A stretch of 64,000 bases of DNA, from positions 4,297,001-4,361,000 of the forward strand of contig NC_084886.1 of NCBI RefSeq assembly GCF_958979055.1, given 5' to 3'. A program made the position numbers and the translations under genes. The stretch is from Alnus glutinosa. Lineage: Eukaryota; Streptophyta; Magnoliopsida; Fagales; Betulaceae. A model generated the notes under the pieces. It saw only the letters and a program-made list of their open reading frames with translations, did not search any database and had not been told where the DNA came from. Shown here one piece after another: positions 1-10,770 of the stretch (its first letter is position 1; each line of letters begins with the position of its first letter).

Positions 1-836
1 ATCTCCTCCTTGGATCGGGTTGAGTGGATCCAACTTGTGATCTGCCATAGTAATAATAGCAACTTCTCATAAATATCTTCTTCATAAATGCCTCCACATA
101 ATATTGTCGGTCGGGCCAAAGTTGTGAAGATGATCTTCTACTCTCGGTAGGAGATGGATCGGACTGATGTAGTTGATTTCACCAAGATTGTGGTGAAATG
201 CCACTCTGAGATAACACTTTGCGTACGACTTTCCTGAGATCAAGGTTCTGTCTGATAAAAATGGTAAACCGCTGAAGAAAAGGCTTAACATACCCGAAGC
301 TTCTTCATCGGTAGTGCTTCGTAGACCGCTTCCACAAAAATCTCTCTTGGGGGGCTTCGGAGGCCCAAACTAGAGCTGAGGCTTTGGTTGTCCGAGACTT
401 ATAACGACTAGGGGCTTTTGGTGGCCCGAGGTTTTGTGCTTGGCGTACTGAATCTTCTAATCTGAATACCATCTAGCTTGATCTCACCTGTGAATATCTT
501 TATTTTCGAACTTTGTAATGTTTGAATTCTTTGTTATGGAAAAACTTTCTATGACAAATCAATTCTCACTTATCCTCTAATAACTCAATTCTCACTTATC
601 CTCTAATAACTTGAACAAACAATCGGTTTGTGTAAGTTATGACCGAGGAGGATATGAAAAAATCTTTTAGAAGCGATGAACTTACTTGGTTATTTTTTGT
701 AGAGGTGATATCCCCGTATGGTTTGTTATAGGGGTTGTCTCCCCGTATCTTTGTTCGAGTTGCTCCTGAGAGATCTTAATTTGAGAGTTTGGTGTAGCTT
801 CGGTGATTTTGCCTTTGTAGAAGCTTTAACTTTGTT

Positions 837-899
837 GAGCTACCCCCCATAACTTTAGTCCGCGACCGCGGGCTAAGTCGTTCGAGGCGGATAGTCAAG
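837..899. repeat. 63-bp block repeated at 1084-1146
   Basis: The block starting GAGCTACCCCCCATAACTTT occurs at 837 and again at 1084, ending in a GTCGTTCGAGG.GG.TAGTCA.GTC stretch in both copies, with a handful of substitutions. Another shared phrase, GGGGTTGTCTCCCCGTATCT, occurs near 732 and near 2175. The 26-bp phrase at about 559-610 is an immediate duplication. These show that this part of the element grew by internal duplication. Confidence 0.8.
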
Positions 900-1409
900 T
901 CCTCTTAGTATCCTGGACGATGGTGTAGAAGAGATCTCGGAGTTCGGAGTGAGTCTCAGGGCTTCAACCTGTAAATACTTGAATTGATGATTTTTTAAAG
1001 AGGTTTTATCCTCATACTTTCCTGAAGCTTTTCATTCCTGAAACTCTGTCTTTCTAAACCTTTACCTTCCTGTTTGTCTTAATGAGCTACCCCCCATAAC
1101 TTTAGTCTGCGACAGCAGGTTAAGTCGTTCGAGGTGGGTAGTCAGGTCGCTGAGCTTTACCTTTCTTTTCGGAAATCTTTGTACCCTGTAAAAGACTTTA
1201 TATATCATAACTTGAAATCTTTACCTTTTAATTTCTTTATCTCCGAACGCTCCAATCTTTTAATGTCTGGAGACCTCCAACCGAGAGGTTTTCTTGTCTT
1301 GGTGTCCTTTCCATAACCATTTCGGGTTGTTCGAGGAAAGGACTCGGGCCAATTCTATCTTGGATGTTCTTGTCCTTCCGAAAACCTGCAATCCTGCCGT
1401 TGTATCCTT

Positions 1410-2160
1410 TGTTGGACTAACCGTTAGGTTTTTCTTGCTCTCGGTGTTGGATAGACCGAGAGACTTTCTTCTTGCTCTTGGTGTTGGACTAACCGAGAGG
1501 CTTTTTCTTTTTCTGCTCTCGGTGTTAGACTAACCGAGAGGCTTTTCTTGCTCTCGGTGTTGACTGACCGAGAGACTTTTCTTGCTCTCAGTGTTGACTG
1601 ACCGAGAGACTTTTCCTGCTCTCGGTGTTGACTGACCGAGAGACTTTTCCTGCTCTCGGTTTTGACTGACCGAGAGACTTTTCCTGCTCTCGGTGTTGAC
1701 TGACCGAGAGACTTTTCCTGCTCTCGGTGTTGACTGACCGAGAGGCTTTTCCTGCTCTCGGTGTTGGACTGACCGAGAGACTTTTCCTGCTCTCGGTGTT
1801 GACTGACCGAGAGACTTTTCCTGCTCTCGGTGTTGACTGACCGAGAGACTTTTCCTGCTCTCGGTTTTGGACTGACCGAGAGACTTTTCCTGCTCTCGGT
1901 GTTGACTGACCGAGAGACTTTTCCTGCTCTCGGTGTTGACTGACCGAGAGGCTTTTCCTGCTCTCGGTGTTGGACTGACCGAGAGACTTTTCCTGCTCTC
2001 GGTGTTGACTGACCGAGAGACTTTTCCTGCTCTCGGTGTTGACTGACCGAGAGACTTTTCCTACTCTCGGTTTTGGACTAACCGAGAGACTTTTCCTTGT
2101 TTTCTCTGCAAGGTTGTCTCCTTGGCTCTCGGTGTTGGACTGACCGAGAGACTTTCCTTG
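1410..2160. repeat. Tandem array, 34-bp hairpin-forming unit, about 20 copies
   Basis: The unit is CTCTCGGT, an 8-base spacer (GTTGACTG), ACCGAGAG, then ACTTTTCCTG. CTCTCGGT and ACCGAGAG are perfect inverted repeats, so each unit can fold into a hairpin with an 8-bp stem. About 20 units are seen; some are 35 bp, with GTTGGACTG as spacer. A variant unit (GAGAGGCTTTT followed by a 35-bp unit) recurs at 1741 and 1947, a 206-bp period of about six units, so there is some higher-order structure. Because 34 is not a multiple of three and no stop codons arise, the minus strand stays open for 212 codons of repeated Lys-Ser-Leu-Ser-Val-Ser; I do not regard that as a gene. Confidence 0.9.
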
Positions 2161-2792
2161 TTTAATTTGTTGTAGGGGTTGTCTCCCCGTATCTTTTCTG
2201 CAAAAAGGGTTAACGAAGCACTGCATATCCTAAAACAAAATAGCAGAATGCACAGTAGCACCATATATTCTTTTTATCCGTCGGGATGATTTTGTGATCC
2301 TTTCACTCACGACAGGAGTGAAGCCTCAACATATGAGTCTATTTTATCAAAATATATATACATTTCAGCAAAGCGTACAAGCGCATGCATATATATATTT
2401 TTTCCTGATTGGTAAAAACCAACATTTATCCATAAATCATGTTTGTAAAAGAAGAGTATGAACTTATCTGGTGAATTCGATGAAGATGAACCATCTTACT
2501 TGGAGTTCCTTATCTTGCACGCCACTCGATATGGGGCTCTTTGGGAGAGTTCCTCAAGCTGGACCTTCGGTTCGGATTGGTTCCTCGGCATGTGACTGTG
2601 CACTTCGGAGGATGGCAAATTTGGAGGGGTCCTCAAAGTGTGCTATTTGGAACTAGGAGCTCGGGCATAGTCTCCTCGGGATAGTACCCTCGGAATAATA
2701 CTCTCGGTATGTGTTATCTCGGTACATACTTTTCGCCTCGGTAGAATACCCTCGAATCAAACTTCTCGGATTATACTTTCTTCTCGGTATAT

Positions 2793-3252
2793 CACCTCGG
2801 ATCTAACTTTTCGCCTCGGTAAAACACCTCGGATCTAACTTTCCGCCTCAATAAATCACCTCGGATCTAACTTTCCGCCTCAATAAATCACCTCGGATCT
2901 AACTTTTCACCACAATAAATCACCTCGGATCTAACTTTCCGCCTCAATAAATCACCTCGGATCTAACTTTTCACCTCAATAAATCACCTCGGATCTAACT
3001 TTCAGCCTCAATAAATCACCTCGGATTTAACTTTCAGCCTCAATAAATCACCTCGGATTTAACTTTCAGCCTCAATAAAACACCTCGGATCTAACTTTCA
3101 GCCTCAATAAATCACCTCGGATTTAACTTTCAGCCTCAATAAAACACCTCGGATCTAACTTTCAGCCTCAATAAATCACCTCGGATTTAACTTTCAGCCT
3201 CAATAAAACACCTCGGATCTAACTTTCAGCCTCAATAAAACATCTCGGATCT
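2793..3252. repeat. Tandem array, 32-bp unit, about 14 copies
   Basis: The unit reads CACCTCGGATCTAACTTT followed by .C.GCCTCAATAAAT and repeats every 32 bp (for example 2825 and 2857). More degenerate CCTCGG units extend left to about 2690. In the rightmost copies two subtypes alternate (GGATTTAAC/AATAAAT and GGATCTAAC/AATAAAA), which indicates later amplification as dimers. The array ends in a T-rich tract at 3255-3290. It shares the core CTCGG with the 34-bp array. Confidence 0.9.
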
Positions 3253-3429
3253 ATTTTTTTTCTTTTTTTTCTTTCTTCTTTTTTTTTTTATGGTGTTCTG
3301 ACTCAAAATCTTGGGCAAAACTACTTAATATCAACCTGTGAAAGAAGAAACAACTCACCAAGTCTAGAGCATTCTATAACTAGCCCATCACTCACGATTT
3401 TGGAATCAGCCAAAGTCATCCACATCATA

Positions 3430-3880
3430 AAGGTTTTTTTTTTTTTTTTTCAAAACCTTTCTCAAAACGAAATACCGAACCTTCTTTCCAATTCGCAATG
3501 CATTCATCAAGCCCATGTCTATTTCTTCTTGACCCATCTTTTCCATTCTTCTTTCTCTTGTGTAATACATCCTGAAGGGCCCACTCGGGTCTTTCATTTG
3601 ACGTAAAAACATATATACATTTTTCTGTCCGGGTCCGCCATCAGCTCACTGGCCCCACCATTTCCACCATTAGGATATTGAGAATGACTAAGGAATTCAA
3701 CGATATTGTCTTCCAATTCAGGCTCAACACGCTCCTCAAGTAAAGTGATTGCATGCAAGATCCAGCAGCAAAGCCAAGGCCAGTTGGTATCCAATGCAGA
3801 AAATGAAGGTTCGAGACAAATGGTCTCGGGACAAATGAGTGTGCACTTCTCGGGTGGAGCTCTAGAAGGGCAGTCTTCTC
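3430..3880 (-). pseudogene. Captured fragment of protein farnesyltransferase beta subunit gene
   Basis: Protein farnesyltransferase beta (ERA1 in Arabidopsis) binds the CaaX substrate and the prenyl donor. On the minus strand around 3820-3640 the translation includes PSFSALD, WPWLCCWILHAI, PELEDNIVEFL and PNGGNGGA, which match the family's N-terminal part of the barrel. After a deletion of about 25-30 residues the homology resumes at 3612 in another frame with MFLRQMKDPSGPFRM and a weaker EEID stretch, where the family has FLRRMKD...GEIDVR. There are frame changes and stops, so it is not functional. No introns are visible between the joined pieces, which favours capture through RNA, but the deletion makes this uncertain. 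It lies in the same orientation as the host LTR element. Confidence 0.72.
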
Positions 3881-6707
3881 AGAATGATGTCTTATAGCAC
3901 TTGGTCAACAGCCCCTAGCAATACAGATGTTCTCCCACCACACTTCTTTTACTTCATCGGGTCACTACCGTCTTGTGGTGAAGACAAGCTGGTTTCGAAC
4001 TTTGCTGCCCAAGATCACCCATCACACAGGCCTAAAGGGCTTGTGCATCCATGACTGCCCGGCACACAAGGACACCCCGTGCTCACGACCGATCCATGCC
4101 ACGTGGAACCTAATCCAAACACGTTCTCTTCCAAGTCGCCGCTGCCTTGGAAGTCTGGATCCTTGGAACCTTCTGGCCAGCACCATTCTGTGGATCACGG
4201 TCAGGATTGGGCTCTCCGTGACAACGCTGCTGCAATTCTTCACCTGCCCCACTGGAATTGATTAGAAGGTGTTTGGGTTCATAACCCTGAGGAAGGAGGG
4301 GATGACCTGTTTGTGCTCCAGTTTTCGATCTGCTCCAAGCACCTCCGTAGACGAGAGTGAGGCTGTGACTCATGGAGTACCAGATCACGTCACCGAGGCT
4401 GTCTTCATCACTGACCGAGCCTTTCACAGCTTTGGTAAAAAATTCTCATACTGAGAAACACAGATTCTTCTACAAATTAACTTATCTCCTCTCTGGTATC
4501 TGCTTTTTTTTTTTTTTTTTTTGAATTTCGCAACAAGCCATGGAGCTTCAAGAAGCAGTTGATTTTCTGGGAACCACCGATTATGAACATGAGCAAGACC
4601 TTTGTATTTAACAAAAACTGCTTCTGCTTCTGCAAACGGTCCACGTCTGAAGCATACGCTTCAGTTCTCTTTCATCCCATCTTTCTTCTCTCTGGACCTC
4701 TCTTTTTCCAAAGAAAATTGCCTTTCTCTCTGCGACAGCCCTCTTGTGAGCAAGCCACTAGTCCCTCCATGCATCCAATGAAGGGAGACATTCAGACAAA
4801 TCTGGAACAAATAATACGGTAACCTTCCTGTGGCTAAACATCTCTCTCTAGATCACCCAAACTGGATGAGTAAACCTTGCGGACATATTCTCTCCGTTTT
4901 TCTTTAACAGGTGAATGGAGCCTATGCAAAGCATCATAACGTGGGGAATCCCGTCTCAAAGGTTTCCACTTCTTCACCAAAGAGGAACCAGGTCGGTCCC
5001 GAGAAAATCTTGGTGGAGACCGACCACGCCTGGCTTCAAGTCCACGTTTGCGCTCTCGCTCTCTCTCCTTCTCGATCCCATCGTCTCGGAACTTCGGGAG
5101 CCTCGGAAGTTCAAAGGTGGAGTCTCTCCTTCACTGCCGCCTCGGAGGTTCACAGAGCCACGAAAATCGGAGCTCGGGGGTCCTGTGAAGCCTTCTCCAC
5201 AAGGTTGAACCAGCTCTGACTCCTGTTGGATCTCCCATTGACGCATGAAGTCTCGGGCTTGCTTTCTTGTTTACAGATTCTCGGTGGGTTCTGGATCTTT
5301 GAATGCAAGCAGGGGCTTCAGATGATTCTCGCCTTGACTGGTCGTTGAATATCTCCTAGAGGCGAGGAACCCCAGGCGCCTGGCAAGGCGAAGTCGTACT
5401 CAAGATCGGGCTGTTGATCTCCCACAGCTTGTTGATGTAGTTTCAATGGAAGAGCAACGTGGTTGCCTCTTCTTCTTCACCGGGTCACTATGACTTCTAG
5501 CTTGGGTCGGATACCCGGGATCGGACCCAGCACTTCTGAGAGTTCCAGTGACGGGAAACTCGAAAATCATTCGAGGCGATACACGCGCCGGTGTCTCGGT
5601 GAACCTGCAGGTATATCTAGCAAAGCCGTTCCCGTCCCACTTCATGAACCCATCGCTGGTTAGGGGGTTCTGGGTCTCCGGTTTATGACTGGGACCTTTA
5701 ACTAGTTGGATTCTGGGCACTAGGTCGGTGCCTACAACCGCAATTCTCAGCCTCCCTGCGAACATCATCAAGAACTGAGTTGGACGGGTCGGATCAAATT
5801 TTGTCTATGGTGCCCGGTTCCAGATCTGGTTCAGGCTTCGGCGGGTCACAGCTAGAGCTCGGTTCCAAAATGCTATCAGGTTGCTGGTCCATTTGAGTTG
5901 GGTCTGGACTTTACAGTCCAGAAAGAAGGGGCCCGAATATCTTCTTGTTGATGTAGCCACTTTTTCTAACCTTGTTTTTCTGAAACAAATCAAACCCATC
6001 ATGAAGCAAGTCATACGAATTTACAACTGTACACCTGTGTAAATTCGTTATGTCTGTGCGTAGATCTAGTATATTCTCAACACCGATTTGGTATGATTTA
6101 AATTCCGATTTATCATCACAATAATCTTTTTCTTCTTTTATAAACCCAATTATCTGTCTTGTAGTGCCAATAAAAAATATCAAAAATCAACAAGTATTAG
6201 AAGAGAAGCACCATTCCAACCAAAACTCATAGTATAGTTGAAAGACTTCATGTTTTTTTTTTACGAAGCGCTTGTAAACGGACAAGAGCACAATAATTAT
6301 TGATCTTTGCCTCTTGTTGAAGAGAGTTTCAGATCTGACACTCCAAAATTTCTCATCATTGGATTTCATCATAGCACATATAGTTATCCACACAATGAAT
6401 TTCTTTCCACAATTTAACAAATCATAATGAAAAGAAAGGTATGGACTTATCTTGCGCATCCGCAGTGAAGAGTTTTGATTTTGTGTCGGTGGACGCAAAT
6501 TGGGGGTTTTCATGAAGGAAACCATCGGCCGGTTTCAGCCATGAATTGTCGTGAAGTCATCGTTGTGAATTTTGTACTTTTTTGTTGTTTCAAAAATAAG
6601 CTGAATCCATCATCACCGAGCAATTAGGTTCCGATCCGTGATTTCAAACTTGACTTGATCGCGCAGTCACCGTTGCGGATTTATTTTTTCGTAAGAACGA
6701 TTCATCG
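3881..6707. other. Retroelement interior without recognisable genes
   Basis: This is the 5' leader side of the element on the minus strand. Open frames of up to about 120 codons exist on both strands at 3927-5771, but none shows a known domain, and codon-like structure is no better on one strand than the other. The stretch 4900-5700 is more GC-rich than its surroundings and could be another decayed captured sequence or a gag relic; I could not identify it. Confidence 0.5.
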
Positions 6708-6725
6708 TTCCCACAGACGGCGCCA
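6708..6725 (-). other. Primer-binding site of the LTR element
   Basis: On the minus strand, three bases after the LTR end, the sequence reads TGGCGCCGTCTGTGGGAA. A TGG start directly inside an LTR is the mark of a tRNA primer-binding site, and a TGGCGCC start is common in plant Gypsy elements. I did not match it to a particular tRNA. Confidence 0.65.
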
Positions 6726-6728
6726 AAC

Positions 6729-7395
6729 TGTTGGTACAGTTTCCGGTACGGTGACGTGTCGCCTTGTGATTCGTTGCCTTCCTCGATGTTCGTTCTCCTC
6801 GTAATCTGCAAAATAACAAACGGCTCGTCGGGGGTGCCGACCGGACCCCCACTCCGATGCCTAAGTCAGTTCAAACTTATTTTCTGGAAAATATCAGTAA
6901 TCTCAAGAGTTCGGAGAATCTGTCCTTTAATACCTGGCGTAGTAGTCTTATTTATAGGCTCACAGTTATAAAACTGCTAAAATACTTGGAGCACAATCTG
7001 ATTAGGAGTCCGAGTCCTAGATCACCTAGTCTTTAATTTTATCTTTCTAATTAGGAGTTTGAGTCCTAGATCACATGGTCTTGAGTCTTCTCTTTCTAAT
7101 TAGGAGTCTGAGTCCTAGATCACATGGTCTTGAGTCTTATCTTCATAGAATTCAAATTGGGTAGTAGAGTCCAAACTGGATATGACACTCTCTTTAGCCA
7201 ATGTCAAACTATTAGGTACCTTATCCCATATTTGATGGGATAGAAGTCTATCTTGATATACTCGAGATATACGTCTTTTTAGAGATAACAACTGGTCTTT
7301 TACTTAGGTCTGATCTGGCCGGGTCAACCCGATGGGCTTAGCTCCCGGTACTACCTTAGGCCCACGTGTCTTTGGAGCTGATTATTTCTCCAACA
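6729..7395 (-). repeat. 5' LTR, 667 bp
   Basis: The ends form a perfect 6-bp inverted repeat, TGTTGG at 6729 and CCAACA ending at 7395, as LTRs do. The primer-binding motif lies immediately inside on the left, which makes this the 5' LTR of a minus-strand element. A tandem triplication of about 49 bp lies inside it. The sequence directly outside is CTAGT (7396-7400), the candidate 5-bp target-site duplication; its partner would be beyond the left window edge. Confidence 0.75.
7001..7147. repeat. Three tandem 49-bp units inside the LTR
   Basis: The phrase ATTAGGAGT..GAGTCCTAGATCAC recurs at 7001, 7050 and 7099, a period of 49 bp, with a few substitutions between units. The second and third units are the more alike (both continue CATGGTCTTGAGTCTT), suggesting a later duplication of one unit. 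Confidence 0.8.
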
Positions 7396-8117
7396 CTAGT
7401 CATTCTAACTTTTTTTCTAATTTCATGAACAGTGAATAGGCACTACTAGCTATTCATTGTTCATCAGTTATTTAATTTTTTTTATTATATTTTCTCTCTC
7501 TCTCACCCTCTCCCCCGGCCACTTCGTTCTCTCTCTCGCTCACTTCTCATCTCCATCCCTCTCTTTCAATCCCGCATCTCCCCCACTTCCCCACTTAGGG
7601 TTCAATGAAGAAGGAAGGAGAAGAATTAGAGAGAAGGAGATCTGAGAAAGGTGGGTCGGCCGAGGAGAGGTACCGATTTTTTCTGACAAGCAGAGGCGCC
7701 GATTTTCCTGCGGGTCGTCATCCAGCGGTTGAAGAGTGGTTTTTGGTGACTTCCAAAGGCGATTTCCGGCAACTTCCAACGGTTGAAAGGGGTTTTTCTG
7801 TGGATTTTTTCTTAGTTGGCAGATTGTGTGTGTTCCTTGTGGTGGCGTTAGTAATTTCGGTTGTGTGTGTGTGTGTGTGTTGGCTGTGTTGTGAACATTC
7901 GGCCGTGTGTGTGTGTGTGTGTGTGAATCTCTTATTAGATTTTAGACAAACCCATGAGATTTGTTGGGGATGATTTTGTAATCCATGTTTACCCATGTCC
8001 CCTGATTTGTGGATTTGATCAATTCTGGAGATAATTGGTGTTTGTTGTTGTTTTGGCCGAAAGTTGATTGGGTGTGAAATTCTGGTGAACCCACCGGTGA
8101 GGAGGAGTGATTGGAGA

Positions 8118-8157
<40 letters not shown>

Positions 8158-8340
8158 GGAGAGAAAGAAAATAAAACAATAAAAAAAAAATATTATATGG
8201 AGAAAATGAAAAGTGGAATAGAGATTATTATTGGAGTGTTTTCTATTATTGGAGTGTTTTTAAGAAAACTAGTAGTTAAAGTAGAGATTGATACTTTTTG
8301 AGTAGTTACTTTAATTCCAACTGCTGAAGATGCTCTAAGG
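7396..8340. other. Low-complexity, transposon-like stretch outside the LTR
   Basis: It holds a TC-rich tract (7490-7570), two (GT)n microsatellites (7860-7880 and 7905-7924) and an (AG)n microsatellite (8118-8153). It ends at about 8305-8340 with TTTAATTCCAACTGCTGAAG and ATGCTCTAAGGG, which resembles the terminus of a small non-autonomous DNA transposon. The matching left terminus is absent, as expected if the LTR element landed inside it and the rest lies beyond the left edge. From 8341 to 8777 I see only AT-rich sequence and a (TTA)n tract at 8737-8762. Confidence 0.4.
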
Positions 8341-8840
8341 GATGGGTGTCAAAATTCCTAAAATACATTCTATTTTTTAGGAAGAAAAAAAAAAAAACAA
8401 AAATTTAGGCGTTAGTCAGGATTTTAATGGAATTTGCAAAAATATCATGTCTGATTCTTTCAAAACCTTTTTTATTATTTAAAAAAAAAATGAGTTTTTT
8501 GAAAATTTTAACATGATTGAACGAAAAATCAAAATGAATGCCTAAAATTACTACTTTTTAAAGCTTACGAGTATAATTTTAAAAGTGATCAAAGTTAATA
8601 GTAAAAAGTGAAGTTTTTTCAAAAATATTGTTTGTAATGTACATTCTAAATATCTCCCAAATGAAGTGAGGCCCATGTGATGGTGGGTTTCACCCCATGT
8701 GAGGGAAGAGTGTATAATGAGTATGTAATGAATTCTTATTATTATTATTATTATTATTATTTTATAATTACTCTATTCTATAAGCTAATGAGAAAAATGA
8801 GTAGTTTGAAAGATCGCGATATCACGATGATGTCACATAC

Positions 8841-9482
8841 CTCCCCTTCTAATTCTTCGAACGTGTTACTAAATATCCAATCAGCCATGTCCAGGTTGGA
8901 ATACTGACTCAATTTCATTGCCAGGTAGGCCGGGTAACTTTCCGGCAACCTGAGAAAACTCGGGAGGTCGGGGAAGTTCAACGGAGGTAGGCCGGGAATC
9001 AACAACGGCACGTCTTCCAGCTTCACTGGCAGAGAAAGGAGGCCATGGTGTATGCGGCAGAATATGTTGCATACTGTGGCGGAGTTGGTAAAGAAAGAAG
9101 CCCCGTATATGGCATGTTGTTTAGCAACATCAAGAGCCCATGGCAGAAATGAATCGTACACAACACAAGTGACGGGGGATTTGGAGTCTTGGAATTTCTG
9201 GATGAGTTGAGACAGAGTTCTTGAGCCATTCGCCTTGAATGACTTTAGATATAACTCCTCGTTTCCCGCTTGCGTAAAGCCGCCCTCATCACACCCGTCG
9301 GAGATGGGCTCAACGCCGACGTTTGCTGCACAAATGGACTTGAAAGTATAATGGGTTGTAGCGAATGTGGCCTTCACCCCTTTCGAGGCTAAACGTTTTG
9401 CAAATTGGAGGAGAGGATTAATGTGGCCTTGGCTTGGATATGGGAGCACTACAACGTGCCCTCTACACTCTTTCTCCACCAT
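8841..9482 (-). CDS. UDP-glucosyltransferase, UGT74 type, exon 1 only (partial)
   Basis: Family 1 glucosyltransferases move glucose from UDP-glucose to small acceptors such as auxins, salicylate or thiohydroximates in the cytosol. The 214 codons match the N-terminal acceptor-binding half of the UGT74 group: GHVVVLPYPSQGHINPLLQF with the catalytic His20, the partner Asp110 in CVVYDSFLPWALDVA, and FSNTFEELEGE at the end. There the sequence reads GAG|GTATGT, a good splice donor at the position where I expect the single UGT74 intron (phase 0). The second exon, with the PSPG donor-sugar box, is nowhere between 8840 and the left edge. Either the intron was expanded beyond 8.8 kb by nested transposons, or the gene is truncated. 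Exon 1 itself has no frameshift or stop. Confidence 0.85.
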
Positions 9483-9542
9483 TTCTTCTTTAGCTTCTGT
9501 ATATAGTTCTGTGTTTGTTTTTTTTTTTCGAGGAGCTTCGTC

Positions 9543-9549
9543 ATTTATA
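9543..9549 (-). promoter_or_regulatory. TATA box of the UGT74-type gene
   Basis: The minus strand reads TATAAAT about 61 bp upstream of the ATG at 9482, which would give a leader of roughly 30 nt. It is the best-placed TATA motif; a TATATA closer to the ATG (about 9500) is too near. Confidence 0.45.
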
Positions 9550-9672
9550 GGCCAGACAAAGTAGTGTTCTTACCGTTCCATTTGAAAAGTCTTGTTTGTG
9601 GGGTTCACTTTGAAAATTGTTAGTGAACTTTTTTGAAAAGTGTTTATTTTATTTTTAAAGATGAAAAATGCT

Positions 9673-9722
<50 letters not shown>

Positions 9723-9807
9723 GTGTTCTTTGATTCTCTTGGAACCACTTTTTTTGCATTTTTTAGATGCCGATGTTGACTTTCTTATTAACAAAAAAAA
9801 AAAAAAA

Positions 9808-10283
9808 AAAATTACATTAGTGGCCCTTGATATTGCCTTAAATTATAAATGTTTTTTCTACTATCAAAATTAATTTAGAAATATTTGTGATTGATTTAAT
9901 TTACAAATCGCTCATTGAAACTAATTTCTGATAAATTTTTTGATAAATTCCGTTAAACCTCACGTCAGCGCCAATAAGATGGTGACATATGTTGATCATA
10001 ACAAAAAAAAATATAAATAAATAATACTTAAAAAATTATTTTTAAAAAAAAAACGAAAAGAGAAAAGTGGTAGCCACTCTCAATCGGCAGTCACTCATTT
10101 TTTATTTTTTATTTTTTAAAAAAAAATTAAGTTTTTTTTAATATTTTTATTTATTTTTTATTATAATCGACATTTGTCATCATCTTATTGGTGCTGACGT
10201 GACGTTTAACAGAATTTATTAAAAATTTTAACAAAATTTGACTCTAGGGACCACGGAGACTAATTGTATAATTTTCCTTAACA
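9808..10283. repeat. Small foldback element (MITE-like)
   Basis: Sequence around 9932-10000 (AAATTCCGTTAAACCTCACG, then CCAATAAGATGGTGACA) is the inverted copy of 10161-10230. The outer parts match more loosely out to about 9808 and 10283. The centre is A/T homopolymer. It lies just right of a T run (9679-9720) and an A run (9792-9811). I did not establish a target duplication. Confidence 0.65.
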
Positions 10284-10770
10284 AAATATAAAACTGAATA
10301 AAGAAAAAGAGAAAAAAAAAGGCCCTACAATTATCTATTTCATTCGTCGAGTAGGCCACCTCGATCTCTCTATTATTTATTTGAAGAATCTTTACTTTAA
10401 TTTTCTAATTTTCGTACTTTTTACAATTATTTTTTAAAATTTGAAAAATTTTAGTTTTATTATTTTTAGAAATGAATAATTTGTCAATTGGTTTAAGAAA
10501 AACGTGTTTTTGTTTTTAAAAGCAGAAAAATATTTTTGAGAATGAAGGTCAGCACCAAACATAGCTTAATCTTTTTGTAAGATGATGAAATTGAGGTTTC
10601 CTTTAGTAGTAGGCCAGGTTTGGACGGTGACAAGAAGCGGGAGTCGACGATGGCCGTGGGAGGTGAAGGTGCTAGCAGGGGTGAGCAAAATATTCCATTC
10701 CGCTCACTGACAGCCACCGAACAGCATTCAAACACCTTATGCCTTCTAAAATAATCAAAATTTATAATAA

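Larger units (their letters stand above)
1..7395 (-). mobile_element. LTR retrotransposon, 5' part, non-autonomous (LARD-like)
   Basis: A minus-strand LTR element enters from the left edge and ends at 7395. Its 5' LTR (6729-7395) has TG...CA ends and is followed on the minus strand by a TGGCGCC primer-binding motif. The roughly 6.7 kb of internal sequence to the left has no gag, protease, integrase or reverse transcriptase that I can recognise. It holds two tandem arrays and a host-gene fragment instead. Large size without coding capacity fits a LARD or a decayed Gypsy-type element; the Gypsy assignment rests only on the primer-binding site and is inference. The 3' LTR is not in the window, so the left limit is simply the window edge. 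It is also possible that the far left belongs to a second, nested element. Confidence 0.7.

Noticed and set aside
1588..2226. Open frame of 212 codons on the minus strand
   Set aside because: It is a by-product of the 34-bp tandem array, which contains no stop in any of its rotating frames. There is no domain, and the repeat period, not codon use, explains it.
7457..8179. Frames across the (GT)n and (AG)n microsatellites
   Set aside because: Their length is due to simple repeats; no protein similarity is visible.
9570..9873. Lys-rich and Phe-rich frames on both strands
   Set aside because: They are produced by the T run at 9679-9720 and the A run at 9792-9811.
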